Shown in pieces: positions 19,023 through 28,609 of a stretch of 64,000 nt of DNA. A program made the position numbers and the translations under genes. The DNA lies in contig CAIYTH010000048.1 in assembly GCA_903929135.1 (NCBI GenBank), positions 149,149 through 213,148 on the forward strand, read 5' to 3'. This DNA comes from an uncultured Chlorobiales bacterium (GTDB lineage: Bacteria; Bacteroidota; Chlorobiia; Chlorobiales; Chlorobiaceae). Each line of letters opens with the position of its first letter. The first letter of the stretch is position 1. Under the pieces are notes generated by a model. It did not search any database and was not told the origin of the DNA. It saw only the letters and a list, made by a program, of their open reading frames with translations.

Positions 19023-19353
19023 CGGTAATACAAAAGTTCATGAACTGGAATAGAACGCGCTCCTCAAGCCGCAGAACTTCCCGAAGCACCGTGCTTCAGG
19101 GGTAGTTCATGTTTTTCATCTCTAAAACAAACGGGGCAAACTGATAGTTGCCAGGCACAACCCCTTCAATATCGGCAACTTAAGCATCATGCCGGGACCA
19201 TAAGCCCCGGGCGGCCGGAGCAGGGGCGGCCAACAGCTCGCCCGGTCGGTAAATAATATAATAAAAGCGACCTATTCAAGACCGATTTGCCCATTGTCTG
19301 TTTTTTTCATAATATCGGATATCCGATTTTTTCCAACACAAACGAACAAGGCC
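19023..19353. promoter_or_regulatory. Divergent regulatory region of hrcA and the XRE-S24 repressor
   Basis: Close to hrcA lie a perfect 12-bp palindrome AGTTCATGAACT (19035-19046) and a 15-bp dyad GAAGCACCGTGCTTC (19083-19097), with another AGTTCATG at 19104-19111. No canonical CIRCE is present. Either palindrome could be the site HrcA uses here; that is inference. The AT-rich end next to the XRE gene has its own palindrome, listed separately. Confidence 0.4.
19314..19327. promoter_or_regulatory. Perfect 14-bp palindrome, probable operator of the XRE-S24 repressor
   Basis: ATCGGATATCCGAT lies 26 bp before the repressor ATG, with a similar half-site ACCGATTT at 19281-19288. Position and symmetry fit an autoregulatory operator. 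Confidence 0.5.
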
Positions 19354-20094
19354 ATGTCGGTTAAACCAACAGCTCCCATCGGGTCGAGAATCAAGGAGGT
19401 CCGGCGACACTTCGCTTTGCGCCAGGATGAGTTCGGCATCAGGATCGGCATGTCCGGCAATCGGATTTCCGAACTTGAAAACGACAAGGGCGGCGCCGGA
19501 GCCGGGGTGCTCGTCGCCATCTGCCGGGAATTCCCGGTCAATCACGAGTGGATGCTTTCAGGAACGGGCCCGATGCTGAAGGCCGCCGGGTCAACCCCGG
19601 TTTTCACATCGTCGGGAAGCGAGGAGGATGTCGCCCGCCGTCTCGGCGAACTCGAACGGCAGATCCGGCTGATCATGCTCGACAGGAACGACGGGGAGCA
19701 GGCGCTGCTGCAGGTACCGCTCTACTCGTCGGCCGTCGCTGCCGGCATGCCCGACCTCGCGTCCAGCGATGTCGAAGAGTCGATCGAAATCCCGGCTTCA
19801 TGGTCGCACGGAAAAAAGCACCTCTTCGCGGTCAGGGTCCAGGGTGAGAGCATGCTCGACGCAGGCATCATGCCCGGAGACCGCCTCCTGGTCGAGGCGA
19901 CCCAGACAGCCCGGGACCTGCAGATCGTGATCGCGAGCGTCAACGGGGAGATGACCGTCAAAAAGCTCTGTATCGACAGGGAAGGCACCGTACGGCTTGA
20001 ACCGCAGAACAGCGCCTACAACCCTATCGTCATCACGCAGGACATGGATTTCAGGATCCACGGCGTCGTGCTCGCCGCGATGCGGCAATACTGA
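19354..20094 (+). CDS. XRE-type HTH / S24 self-cleaving repressor (LexA/CI-like)
   Basis: The 246-residue protein has an N-terminal XRE helix-turn-helix (residues about 10-65, LRQDEFGIRIGMSGNRISEL). Its C-terminal S24 domain carries an Ala130-Gly131 cleavage site (VAAGMPD), catalytic Ser166 (GESMLDAGI) and Lys203/204 (EMTVKKL). This is the design of phage CI-like and some SOS repressors, inactivated by RecA-stimulated self-cleavage. No phage genes are nearby, so it is a candidate host DNA-damage regulator; that is inference. The start at 19354 is preferred because the alternative at 19294 would put the operator-like palindrome inside the coding sequence. Confidence 0.85.
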   Translation: MSVKPTAPIGSRIKEVRRHFALRQDEFGIRIGMSGNRISELENDKGGAGAGVLVAICREFPVNHEWMLSGTGPMLKAAGSTPVFTSSGSEEDVARRLGELERQIRLIMLDRNDGEQALLQVPLYSSAVAAGMPDLASSDVEESIEIPASWSHGKKHLFAVRVQGESMLDAGIMPGDRLLVEATQTARDLQIVIASVNGEMTVKKLCIDREGTVRLEPQNSAYNPIVITQDMDFRIHGVVLAAMRQY

Positions 20095-20112
20095 GGGGGA
20101 AAGGGAGGAAGA

Positions 20113-20218
20113 ATGGCCTGAATGGACAATATAAGAGGGGTAATGGCGTTCTTTTCTCCCCACGACGTTCCTTACGGTCCATGCCGTCCATTCTGTCCAT
20201 AACGTCCATCCTGTCCAT
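20113..20218. repeat. 9-bp-period GTCCAT array, site 1
   Basis: GTCCAT recurs at 20177, 20186, 20195, 20204 and 20213, exactly every 9 bases. On the left, ATGG(A/C)C occurs at 20113 and 20122, again 9 apart and in inverted orientation. The block fills the convergent gap between the repressor gene and prmC. Sites 2 and 3 are at 32823 and 35160. Confidence 0.8.
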
Positions 20219-20224
20219 TTTCCC

Positions 20225-21109
20225 TTAACACCGCACGCACGACAGTGCCCTGTCCAGTTGGCCGTAGTCGCGGATCACCTCGATGTCGCCGAATCCCTGA
20301 CTGACGAGCCCCTTCACTCCTTCAGCCCCGTCGGCATGGAGTTCGAAACAGAGCAAACCCCCTTTCCTGACGAGGGCCGAGCCCATTCCAGCGATGCTGC
20401 GGTAATATTCGAAACCTTCGGGAGCGACCAGGGCAAGCCTGGGTTCGAAGAGGCGGACCTCATCCTGCAGGCCGCCCCATTCGGTTTCGGGAATATACGG
20501 CGGATTGGAGATGACCATGTCGAACGGCCCGCCGACGGCATCGGGGAACCGTGGGTCGAGCATGTCGGCCCTGACGAACCGGATCCGGTCGGCCACCCCA
20601 TGCGCCTCGGCGTTGGCTGCGGCAACCTGAAGCGCCTCTTCGGAAACATCCGCGGCCGTCACGCGTGCACCTGGAAGCCTGAGCGCCATCGTCACCGCGA
20701 TGCATCCGCTGCCGGTGCCGATGTCCAGAAGCGAGGGCTCCTCGCCGGAGGAAGCTTCGCAGAGGGCGAAACGTTCGAGGGCGTGCTCGAGCACGAGTTC
20801 GGTCTCCGGCCGGGGAATCAGCACCCGCTCGTCCACCGAGAAGCGGTTTCCATAAAAGAAGGCTTCACCGGCGATGTACTGCACCGGCCTTCCCTGTAGC
20901 CGCTGCCTGCAGGATTCCCGAAAAGCCTCGAGTTCGCGGGCTGAGACCGGGCGCTCATGGTTCAGGTAGAGGTCGAGCCGTTTCAGGCCGAGCACGTGGC
21001 CGAGCAGGAGTTCGGCCGAAAGGCGCGCCTCGTCGATCTGTTTTTCGGAAAAAAAGTCCGTCGTGGTTTTCAGCAGCCCGACGACTGTCCACTCCTTCTC
21101 GATAGCCAT
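20225..21109 (-). CDS. prmC: Release factor glutamine methyltransferase
   Basis: PrmC methylates the GGQ glutamine of peptide-chain release factors. The protein has the HemK N-terminal helical domain (ARLSAELLLGHVLGLKRLDL), GRPVQYIAGEAFFYGNRFSV, the SAM motif LLDIGTGSGCIAVTMAL and the catalytic NPPY in MVISNPPYIPETEW. From 21109 it has 294 residues, normal for the family. That start has GGAAG at good distance; starts at 21115 or 21142 are possible, and the longer frame to 21265 is unlikely. Confidence 0.93.
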   Translation of the reverse strand: MAIEKEWTVVGLLKTTTDFFSEKQIDEARLSAELLLGHVLGLKRLDLYLNHERPVSARELEAFRESCRQRLQGRPVQYIAGEAFFYGNRFSVDERVLIPRPETELVLEHALERFALCEASSGEEPSLLDIGTGSGCIAVTMALRLPGARVTAADVSEEALQVAAANAEAHGVADRIRFVRADMLDPRFPDAVGGPFDMVISNPPYIPETEWGGLQDEVRLFEPRLALVAPEGFEYYRSIAGMGSALVRKGGLLCFELHADGAEGVKGLVSQGFGDIEVIRDYGQLDRALSCVRC

Positions 21110-21314
21110 GTTCATGCTTCCGTTGCGTTTCTGATGCGTCATTATAAACCTTTTTCCCCATTCCCGTGACGGAGCCGACAGGAAAAAACGTCCAAACCAG
21201 CAGAAGAACGGAAGCAGTTTTGCCTCCGCCTCCGTTTTTTTACGATATTTCCCTGTCACGGCCACGCCGGAGCCTGCGTTGCGAGCCGTGCCATGAAAAC
21301 CTGAACCCTGACCG

Positions 21315-22055
21315 ATGAAACACCCTTTCCTGCTCCTTGCCTCGCTGCTTCTCCTGCTTCAGGCAATCCCGGCGAAAGCCACCGCCGCCTTTACCGGCCA
21401 GATGGAGATGTCCCTGAAAATGCCGAACGGATCTGCCGACATCACCTACCTGTTCGGCAAAGGCGCACAGCGCATGGACATGACCATGCGGCTCGACAAA
21501 ATACCCGAACCGCTGAAGACAACCGTCATCACGAGGACCTCCCGTCCCGACGAAGCGACCATCGTGAACCACGGGACGAAAACCTGGAACACCGTGAACC
21601 TGAGGACAGCCGCAGAGAGCGCAACCCTGATCAATTTCGACAGCAACTACCGGCTTACCCGCCTCGGCAGCGAGACAGTCAAGGGGTACCCGTGCGAACA
21701 CATCAGGCTCACCAGCAGCACCGAACAGCTCGAGCTGTGGATGTCGAAGGGCCTTGCCGACTTTTCGACCTTCAGGCTCCTGCAGTCCCAGAATCCCCGA
21801 CTGTCGAACACGTCGCTCTCGAAAACCATCGCCCAGGCGGGGATCGAAGGCTTCCCTGTCAGGATCGTCCAGAAGAACGACAACGGCTTTTACGTGGTGG
21901 AGCTCAAAAGGGCGGTTCCGGGGCCGGTCGCCGCTTCGGATTTCAGCGTCCCGCCCGGTTACGTGAAGAGCGGTGACGGGCCGCAGGCGGTGGACAGCCT
22001 CCAGAAGCAGCACCTTCGCAAGCTCATGGAAAAAATGAAGGATTTTGACCGGTAG
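21315..22055 (+). CDS. Secreted protein, DUF4412-like
   Basis: The 246-residue protein has a clear signal peptide ([20 protein letters not shown]). The mature part is beta-rich and resembles DUF4412 / outer-membrane lipoprotein-sorting-like proteins: [27 protein letters not shown], and later [19 protein letters not shown]. No catalytic motif is visible. It probably acts in the periplasm. It lies just before proS with a 50-bp gap, but no functional link is apparent. Confidence 0.65.
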   Translation: MKHPFLLLASLLLLLQAIPAKATAAFTGQMEMSLKMPNGSADITYLFGKGAQRMDMTMRLDKIPEPLKTTVITRTSRPDEATIVNHGTKTWNTVNLRTAAESATLINFDSNYRLTRLGSETVKGYPCEHIRLTSSTEQLELWMSKGLADFSTFRLLQSQNPRLSNTSLSKTIAQAGIEGFPVRIVQKNDNGFYVVELKRAVPGPVAASDFSVPPGYVKSGDGPQAVDSLQKQHLRKLMEKMKDFDR

Positions 22056-22105
22056 TCGCTATATTTTCCGGACTTTTCCCGAAACCATCAACCAAATGCG
22101 CAACC

Positions 22106-23551
22106 GTGGCTGAAAAAATCACAACGAGAGAGCAGGACTATTCACAGTGGTACATCGACCTGGTCCGGTCGGCGAAACTGGCCGATTACTCGGACGTTCG
22201 GGGATGCATGGTCATCAGGCCGAACGGTTATGCAATCTGGGAAAAGATGCAGGCCGCACTCGACGGCATGTTCAAGGCCACCGGCCACGTCAACGCCTAC
22301 TTCCCGCTCTTCATCCCTGAAAGCTTCATCGCAAAGGAGGCTGAGCACATCGAAGGCTTTGCGCCCGAATGTGCGGTCGTCACCCACGGCGGAGGCGAGG
22401 AGCTTGCAGAGAAGCTCTATGTCCGTCCGACTTCAGAAACCATCATCTGGTCATCATACAAGAAATGGATCCAGTCTTACCGCGACCTGCCGATCCTGAT
22501 CAACCAGTGGGCCAACGTCGTCCGCTGGGAGATGCGCACCAGGCTCTTCCTGAGGACCACCGAGTTCCTCTGGCAGGAGGGGCACACGGCGCACGCCGAC
22601 CCCGGTGAGGCTCAGGAGGAGGTGATCAGGATGATCAACGTCTACAGGACCTTCGCCGAGGAGTATATGGCCATGCCGGTCATCGTCGGCAAAAAGACCG
22701 ACAGCGAGAAATTCGCCGGGGCCGACGCAACCTACTGCATCGAGGCCATGATGCAGGACGGAAAGGCACTGCAGGCAGGAACATCGCACAACCTCGGCCA
22801 GAATTTCGCAAAGGCCTTCGACTGCCAGTTCCAGACCAGAGAGAGCGGACTGGAATATGTCTGGGCGACCAGCTGGGGTGTATCGACCAGGCTGATCGGC
22901 GCACTTATCATGGCACACTCGGACGATCGGGGGCTGGTGCTGCCGCCGAAGCTCGCCACCCGGCAGGTGGTGATCATCCCGATCCTCAAAGGAGACAAGT
23001 CCAAGGTGGTCGCGCACGCGAACTTCGTCGCAAGGGCCCTGAACCAATCCGGCATCCCGACCTTCGTGGACGACAGCGAGCAGAACTCCCCCGGTTGGAA
23101 ATTCGCCGAGTATGAGCTGCAGGGTATCCCGGTCAGGATCGAGCTCGGCCCGAGGGACATCGAGAACGGCAAGTGCATCGCCGCTCGCCGGGACACGCTC
23201 GAAAAGAGCGAGCTGCTGCTTGACGAGACGCTGCCGACGGCCATAAGAGAGATCCTGAACAGCATCCAGCAGAACCTTTACGACCGTGCCCTGCAGTTCA
23301 GGACGGACAATACGGTCCAGGTCACCTCCTGGGAAGAGTTCAAGTCAGCCGTGGAGAAAGGGTTCGTGATCGCCCACTGGGACGGCACCGCTGAAACCGA
23401 AACCCGGATCAAGGAAGAGACAAAGGCGACCGTCAGGGTGATCCCGACCGACCAGGATTACCGCGATCGCTATGGGATGGATGAACCTGGCGTCTGCGTC
23501 TGTTCGGGCAACCCGGCAGCACAGAAGGTCGTGTTCGCCAAAGCCTACTGA
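22106..23551 (+). CDS. proS: Prolyl-tRNA synthetase, short (archaeal/eukaryote-like) type
   Basis: The 481-residue class II synthetase has motif 2 [20 protein letters not shown], motif 3 [20 protein letters not shown], an anticodon-binding domain ([20 protein letters not shown]) and the C-terminal domain ending in an aromatic (FAKAY). It lacks the large INS editing insertion of the long bacterial type, so it belongs to the ProS type 3 group. The start is GTG at 22106; the ATG ten bases upstream is out of frame and opens only a six-codon frame. Confidence 0.95.
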   Translation: MAEKITTREQDYSQWYIDLVRSAKLADYSDVRGCMVIRPNGYAIWEKMQAALDGMFKATGHVNAYFPLFIPESFIAKEAEHIEGFAPECAVVTHGGGEELAEKLYVRPTSETIIWSSYKKWIQSYRDLPILINQWANVVRWEMRTRLFLRTTEFLWQEGHTAHADPGEAQEEVIRMINVYRTFAEEYMAMPVIVGKKTDSEKFAGADATYCIEAMMQDGKALQAGTSHNLGQNFAKAFDCQFQTRESGLEYVWATSWGVSTRLIGALIMAHSDDRGLVLPPKLATRQVVIIPILKGDKSKVVAHANFVARALNQSGIPTFVDDSEQNSPGWKFAEYELQGIPVRIELGPRDIENGKCIAARRDTLEKSELLLDETLPTAIREILNSIQQNLYDRALQFRTDNTVQVTSWEEFKSAVEKGFVIAHWDGTAETETRIKEETKATVRVIPTDQDYRDRYGMDEPGVCVCSGNPAAQKVVFAKAY

Positions 23552-23555
23552 AGAG

Positions 23556-23700
23556 AATGGATAATTGCTAATGGACAATGAAACAAATTTGTCCGGCAGA
23601 TCATCTGCTATTCACGTAAGAATCTATATGCTCAATGGATGAAAGGAAATCGGACCGATCTTCTTTTCATTATCCATTATCCATTGTCAATTATCCATTA
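23556..23700. repeat. ATGGATAATT / ATTATCCATT inverted repeat
   Basis: The left arm (about 23556-23584, AATGGATAATTGCTAATGGA) and right arm (about 23664-23700, containing ATTATCCATT twice and TTGTCAATTATCCATT) are inverted copies around an 80-base centre. The arms contain near-tandem ATCCATT units. It sits in the convergent gap between proS and the peroxiredoxin gene. Confidence 0.65.
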
Positions 23701-23740
23701 AAAAAATAGCCCCCCCGCGAAACTACCTTGCAGGGGGGCT
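23701..23740 (-). terminator. Rho-independent terminator of the peroxiredoxin gene
   Basis: On the minus strand AGCCCCCC pairs with GGGGGGCT around a 16-base loop, followed by ATTTTTT, 32 bp past the peroxiredoxin stop. The plus-strand side has only a weak T-run. Confidence 0.8.
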
Positions 23741-23771
23741 CTTGCTATTTAAAACCTTGAGCAGTAATGCG

Positions 23772-24359
23772 TTACTCTCCGAAATACTCCTTCAAACCCT
23801 CTTCGGTCGGCTTCATGCTCTTGTCGCCCTTGTTCCAGTTGGCCGGGCACACTTCCCCGAACTCCTCGGTGAACTGCAGCGCATCGACCAGCCTGAGTAC
23901 TTCGTCGACGTTCCTGCCGAGTCCGAGGTCGTTGATCACCTGGTGCTTGACCACGCCTTCGCGGTCGATGAGGAAAAGACCCCTGAGCGCGATGCCGGCA
24001 TCCTCGATCAGTACGTCATAGTCCTTGGAGATCGTCTTGTTGATATCGGAAACGAGGGGGTAGGTGATCCCCTGAATGCCGCCCCTGTTGCGCGGGGTGT
24101 TGAGCCATGCGAGGTGGGAGAACTTCGAATCTACCGAGCAGCCGATAACTTCCACATTCTTCCTCCTGAACTCGTCGAGCTTCTCCTGGAACGCATGCAG
24201 TTCGGTCGGACAGACGAAGGTGAAGTCGAGAGGATAGAAGAACAGCACGACATACTTGCCGCGGAAGGCGGAAAGCTGGCAGGAATCGACGAAACTATTT
24301 CCGTTGACGACTGCAGGTGCATTGAAATCTGGTGCCTTACGGCCTACGAGCACGCCCAT
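23772..24359 (-). CDS. Typical 2-Cys peroxiredoxin (AhpC/Tsa family)
   Basis: The 195-residue protein has the peroxidatic cysteine in [13 protein letters not shown] and the resolving cysteine in EVCPANW near the C-terminus, the layout of typical 2-Cys peroxiredoxins. The C-terminal YFGE tail resembles the YF motif of peroxide-sensitive forms. It reduces hydrogen peroxide and organic peroxides in the cytoplasm; the reductant is not encoded next to it. It is a single gene with its own terminator. Confidence 0.95.
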   Translation of the reverse strand: MGVLVGRKAPDFNAPAVVNGNSFVDSCQLSAFRGKYVVLFFYPLDFTFVCPTELHAFQEKLDEFRRKNVEVIGCSVDSKFSHLAWLNTPRNRGGIQGITYPLVSDINKTISKDYDVLIEDAGIALRGLFLIDREGVVKHQVINDLGLGRNVDEVLRLVDALQFTEEFGEVCPANWNKGDKSMKPTEEGLKEYFGE

Positions 24360-24583
24360 GTGGTATCTCCTTGACTTGAAATGTTGACTGATGCCTTTAA
24401 ATAGGATTTATTTAGTCCAATATATGCAACAGGAGGGATTCCGCCAACTCCGGCACTGCATTTTTTTCAGATTTTTTGCGTCCGTTCATCAGGATCCCTC
24501 CCGGCCCGAGTCATGCAGATTCCTGCGACTTTATTATTATTTTGCAGCAGGAAAAGATCTTGTGCCCCAATCAAGCGCCGCCA

Positions 24584-25885
24584 ATGCGAACCTTTTTCGA
24601 ATTCGACAGGCTCCGGACCAGCTACCGGCAGGAGATCATTGCGGGAGCAACCACGTTTTTCACGCTCTCCTACATCATCGTCGTCAACCCCGCAATCCTT
24701 GAAGCAGCAGGCCTGCCGCGCGGAGCATCGATGACCGCCACCATCCTGACCGCAATCTTCGGAACCCTGCTCATGGCGGTATATGCGAAACGGCCGTTCG
24801 CGGTCGCGCCGTACATGGGCGAAAACGCCTTCATCGCCTACACTGTGGTCAAGACGCTGGGATACTCCTGGCAGACGGCGCTGGGGGCGATCCTTGTCAG
24901 CGGCCTGCTCTTCACGGTCATCACGCTCACGGGGTTGCGCCGGTGGATGGCCGAGGCGATTCCTACCTCGCTCAAGCACAGCTTCTCGATCGGCATCGGG
25001 CTATTCCTGGCGTTCCTGGGACTGAACAGCATGGGAGTGATCGCAATGGGGGTTCCAGACGCGCCGGTGAAACTGGCCGACATCTCTTCCCCGGCGGTAC
25101 TGTGCAGCCTTGCGGGGCTCGCCGTAACGGCTTCACTCCTGGCGCGGAAAGTCACCGGTTCGCTGTTTGCCGGCATGGCGCTGACGACGCTCGCCATGAT
25201 CTTTCTCGGCCTGGCCCCCCTGCCCCGGACTTTTTTCAGCGCCCCGCCTTCACTGGCGCCGATCTTCATGCAGGTGGACGTGAAGGGGGCCTTTACCTGG
25301 GGGTTCATCGGAGTGGTGACGAGCGTGCTGGTCATGGATTTCGTGGATACGATGGGCACCCTCATCGGGCTTTCTGCCCGGGCCGGCCTGCTCGACAGGG
25401 ACGGCAACCTGCCTGAGATCGAAAAGCCGATGCTCGTCGACGCCCTCTCGACGACCGTGGCAGCGCTGCTGGGCACAACGACGGCAGGGGTGTTCATCGA
25501 ATCTGCTTCGGGGATCGAACAGGGGGGCAGAACCGGGTTCACGGCACTGGTCGTGGCAGCCCTGTTCGCCCTGGCGCTTTTCTTTTCACCGATCCTGACC
25601 ATCGTGCCGCCGCAGGCCTACGGGCCGGTGCTTGTCGTGGTCGGCATGTTCATGATCGAATCCTCGGCAAAACTCGATTTCGGCGACTACACCGAACTGA
25701 TGCCGGCGTTCCTGACCATCGTCATGATGCTGTTCACCTTCAATATCGGCGTCGGCATCACATCGGGCTTCATCAGCTGGGTGGTGCTCAAGGCGCTCTC
25801 GGGAAGGGTCCGCGAGATCAACGGCGGCATGGTTGCGCTTGCCGCTCTGTCGCTGTCCTTCTACCTTTTCTATCCATACCATTAA
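24584..25885 (+). CDS. NCS2-family (AzgA/PbuG-like) purine permease
   Basis: The 433-residue protein has about 12-14 hydrophobic segments. The AzgA-type motifs are GATTFFTLSYIIVVNP near the N-terminus, PYMGENAFIAYTVV, FVDTMGTLIGLSARAG and TTTAGVFIESASGIEQGGRT. This subgroup imports guanine, hypoxanthine or adenine by proton symport. The ATG at 24584 was chosen because the 36-residue extension to 24476 is not membrane-like. The CN-hydrolase gene follows after 12 bp, so they are probably cotranscribed. Confidence 0.88.
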   Translation: MRTFFEFDRLRTSYRQEIIAGATTFFTLSYIIVVNPAILEAAGLPRGASMTATILTAIFGTLLMAVYAKRPFAVAPYMGENAFIAYTVVKTLGYSWQTALGAILVSGLLFTVITLTGLRRWMAEAIPTSLKHSFSIGIGLFLAFLGLNSMGVIAMGVPDAPVKLADISSPAVLCSLAGLAVTASLLARKVTGSLFAGMALTTLAMIFLGLAPLPRTFFSAPPSLAPIFMQVDVKGAFTWGFIGVVTSVLVMDFVDTMGTLIGLSARAGLLDRDGNLPEIEKPMLVDALSTTVAALLGTTTAGVFIESASGIEQGGRTGFTALVVAALFALALFFSPILTIVPPQAYGPVLVVVGMFMIESSAKLDFGDYTELMPAFLTIVMMLFTFNIGVGITSGFISWVVLKALSGRVREINGGMVALAALSLSFYLFYPYH

Positions 25886-25897
25886 GACCGGACCACG

Positions 25898-26758
25898 ATG
25901 CTGAAGTCAAACCTCCGAATCGTGCAGAGCGACTGCACCCTGGCCAATTTTGACGAGAACCTCGCCCGACACGTCGAGGCGATCGAACAGGCCATACGGG
26001 ATGGCGTCGATGCCATCGCGTTCCCCGAGCTGTCGCTTACCGGCTACAACGTCCAGGACGCGGCACAGGACATGGCCCTGCACATCGACGACCATAAACT
26101 CGATCCGCTGCGCGAGTTGAGCCGGCATATCTGCATCGTCAGCGGGGGAATTGAGTTGAGCGATGATTACGGGGTCTACAATTCAGCCTTCATGTTCGAG
26201 GACGGCCTGTCGAGAAGCGTCCATCGGAAAATCTACCTCCCGACGTACGGCATGTTCGAGGAGCTGCGCTACTTTTCCGCCGGCCGCCAGATCGAAACGG
26301 TCGACAGCAGGAGGCTTGGCAGGATCGGTGTGGCCATCTGCGAGGATTTCTGGCATGTCTCCGTGCCGTACCTGCTGGCACATCAGGGTGCGAAGCTTCT
26401 GCTGGTGCTCATGTCGAGCCCGCTCCGTCTGTCGCCCGGCAACGGCACACCGGCCATCGTTTCGCAATGGCAGACCATCGCAGCGACCAGCGCGTTCCTC
26501 TTCAGCTGCTATGTCGCCTGCGTGAACCGGGTGGGTACGGAGGACAGCTTCACCTACTGGGGAAACTCGTCGGTCACCGCTCCTGACGGATCGGTTGCGG
26601 CATCCGCGCCGCTGTTCGCCGAGCACTCGATGGACGCCGTGATCGACTACTCAGTCGTGAAAAGGGCGCGCCTGCAGTCCTCACATTTCCTCGACGAAGA
26701 CCTGAAGCTCTTCTCCACTGAACTGGAAAGCATCATCGGCAGGAGGCGGCGAGAGTGA
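25898..26758 (+). CDS. Carbon-nitrogen hydrolase (nitrilase superfamily)
   Basis: The 286-residue protein has the nitrilase Glu-Lys-Cys triad: Glu in FPELSLTGYN, Lys in VHRKIYLPTYGMFEE and Cys in VAICEDFWH. PTYGMFEE and the following YFSAG resemble the glutaminase domain of NAD synthetases, but there is no C-terminal synthetase domain, so it is a stand-alone amidase. Substrate unknown. It follows the purine-type permease by 12 bp, which hints at nitrogen salvage; that is inference. Confidence 0.85.
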   Translation: MLKSNLRIVQSDCTLANFDENLARHVEAIEQAIRDGVDAIAFPELSLTGYNVQDAAQDMALHIDDHKLDPLRELSRHICIVSGGIELSDDYGVYNSAFMFEDGLSRSVHRKIYLPTYGMFEELRYFSAGRQIETVDSRRLGRIGVAICEDFWHVSVPYLLAHQGAKLLLVLMSSPLRLSPGNGTPAIVSQWQTIAATSAFLFSCYVACVNRVGTEDSFTYWGNSSVTAPDGSVAASAPLFAEHSMDAVIDYSVVKRARLQSSHFLDEDLKLFSTELESIIGRRRRE

Positions 26759-26777
26759 GGAGGCCATGGCGCCGCTG

Positions 26778-27638
26778 TCACTCCATCCGGAATCCGGCGG
26801 GGGTGACGTTCACCCGTCCGAAGGCCTGCAGACGCTCCGCGGCGGCCTTCGCCCCGGAAGGCTCGTCGAACAGGGCGTAAACGGCGGAGCCGCTGCCGGA
26901 GAGCGACGCGAACACCGCTCCGGATTCAAGCAGCCCATCCCTGACTTCGCGCACCACCGGGTAGTGGTCAAAAACAACAGGGGCAAAATCGTTCTCGAAC
27001 ACGTCGAGCACGCCGGTGTCCCGATCGGTGCACAACCGTCTGACCAGCGTCCTGAGATCAGGCACCGGACGTTCGAATTTCGGGCGGAAATTTTTATAGG
27101 CCCAGACCGTGGGCACCTGAACCTCCGGGAAGACGGTCACCACATGCCAGGGCAGCGACAGGGAGAGCTCTTCAAGCTCCTCGCCGATGCCGGCAGCAAA
27201 GGCAAGGCCTTTCATTTCGAGGAAATAGGGCACGTCTGCACCAAGCTTCACGGCAAGGCGATGCAGCTCTGCGGAGGGTGCGTTGACCTCCCAGAGTTCG
27301 TTGAGCACCCTCAGGGTCGCCGCAGCGTCGCTGCTGCCGCCACCAAGTCCGGCACCGAAGGGCACCCGCTTGACGAGTCCGATCTCCACGCCTGCGTTCT
27401 TTCCGGAATAGTCCCGGAGCGCCTTCGCCGCACGGATGCAGAGGTTCGAGTCGTCGGAGGGCAGGTCGATGTTCGAACAGCTCATGCTGATGCGGTCGGA
27501 GAGCGAGAAATCGAGCGTATCGAACCAGTCGATCGGAGCGAACACCGTTTCGAGGGTGTGGTATCCGTCGGAACGGCGCCCGGTGATGAGCAGACCGATA
27601 TTGATTTTCGCGCAGGCCTTGACCGAAACGTTACGCAT
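26778..27638 (-). CDS. ispE: 4-diphosphocytidyl-2-C-methyl-D-erythritol kinase
   Basis: IspE phosphorylates CDP-ME in the non-mevalonate isoprenoid pathway, which feeds chlorosome carotenoids, quinones and bacteriochlorophyll tails. The 286-residue GHMP kinase shows KACAKINIGLLITGRRSDGY at the start, the ATP loop VPFGAGLGGGSSDAAATLR, and SGSGSAVYALF near the C-terminus. The ATG at 27638 fits the family N-terminus; the frame extends only to a TTG three codons earlier. It is convergent with the CN-hydrolase gene (19-bp gap). Confidence 0.95.
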   Translation of the reverse strand: MRNVSVKACAKINIGLLITGRRSDGYHTLETVFAPIDWFDTLDFSLSDRISMSCSNIDLPSDDSNLCIRAAKALRDYSGKNAGVEIGLVKRVPFGAGLGGGSSDAAATLRVLNELWEVNAPSAELHRLAVKLGADVPYFLEMKGLAFAAGIGEELEELSLSLPWHVVTVFPEVQVPTVWAYKNFRPKFERPVPDLRTLVRRLCTDRDTGVLDVFENDFAPVVFDHYPVVREVRDGLLESGAVFASLSGSGSAVYALFDEPSGAKAAAERLQAFGRVNVTPAGFRME

Positions 27639-27744
27639 AGAAAGCAATTGATTTTATAGTGATTATTTTCCCATATTCACTGAAAGGCCGGGCGCAGCAT
27701 CCTGCGCCCGGCATCGATCATCCAACCTCTGACCCGAAGGATTC

Positions 27745-28575
27745 ATGCAACAGGCACGCAATACCCTGCTCTCGTTCATCATCGTCACAGGCAGCCTGTT
27801 CTGTTCTTCCCAAAGCCGGGGCACCGAGGCGGCAAAAGCCTCCTATGCCACTGAAATCCTGAAGGATGTCAGGGAAGATAAGGTTTATTTGCTGGAAAAT
27901 ATCCGCCGCAAGGTGACAAAACCTTCGGAAAAAACGCTGGTCGAGGCGCTTCTGACCGAGGACGGCCCGAAGGCTGCCAACCTCTACAGGAAGCAGCTTT
28001 CGGAGCACCCGGACCCGCAACTCGACGACATCAGCCGTTCGAGGCTCGCCGCTTACGAAAAGGCGGTGGGTTCGACGTCAAGGCCGGTCATGACCGGCCA
28101 GAAACCTGCCGTTCCGGCCCAGGTGGTGACGGTTCAGACAACTCCGGCAAGGAAGGCCGATACGGTCTCCAGCCAGGCCGTGGCGCCGGCCGTTGCGACG
28201 ACGACGCACGCTGCCGCTGTCAAGAAACCCGACTCCATTGCCAGACAGGCGAAGGCGCTTGCAGCCAAACCCGCACAGGCGGCAAAACCGGATTCCGGGA
28301 AGAGTGACGCACCTGCCGCACCCAGGGTGGCAGCTCCGACAGCATCCAAAGCTGCGGCAGGAGGAAGCTATACCCTGCAGTTCGGAAGCTTCGACAACGT
28401 CACCAACGCAGACCAGCTGGCCGCGCAACTCTCCGCGAGCTCGCCGGCCAGAGTGCTCGAGATCAACGGAGTCTACAAAGTCAGGCTGAAAAAGGTCTTT
28501 GCGACCCGTGAGGAGGCGTCGAGCTTCAGTCGGACACTGCCCATCGAATCGTTCGTGGTGACGGCCCTCCCATGA
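27745..28575 (+). CDS. SPOR-domain envelope protein
   Basis: The 276-residue protein has an N-terminal signal peptide or anchor (LLSFIIVTGSLFCSSQS). A helical tetratricopeptide-like stretch to about 115 is followed by a long Ala/Lys/Pro-rich linker (about 120-205). The C-terminal SPOR domain (about 207-275, YTLQFGSFDNVTNADQLAAQ, then INGVYKVRLKKVFATREEA) binds denuded peptidoglycan and targets proteins to division septa. The biased linker should not be over-read. It lies 34 bp before the sigma-54 activator. Confidence 0.85.
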   Translation: MQQARNTLLSFIIVTGSLFCSSQSRGTEAAKASYATEILKDVREDKVYLLENIRRKVTKPSEKTLVEALLTEDGPKAANLYRKQLSEHPDPQLDDISRSRLAAYEKAVGSTSRPVMTGQKPAVPAQVVTVQTTPARKADTVSSQAVAPAVATTTHAAAVKKPDSIARQAKALAAKPAQAAKPDSGKSDAPAAPRVAAPTASKAAAGGSYTLQFGSFDNVTNADQLAAQLSASSPARVLEINGVYKVRLKKVFATREEASSFSRTLPIESFVVTALP

Positions 28576-28609
28576 CCCGATTCCTGGCACCATTTCACGA
28601 CATGCCGTC

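Noticed and set aside
19023..19353. CIRCE element upstream of hrcA
   Set aside because: Searched for TTAGCACTC-N9-GAGTGCTAA; only other palindromes are present.
24360..24583. Purine riboswitch before the NCS2 permease
   Set aside because: No conserved purine-aptamer core or paired stems could be recognised.
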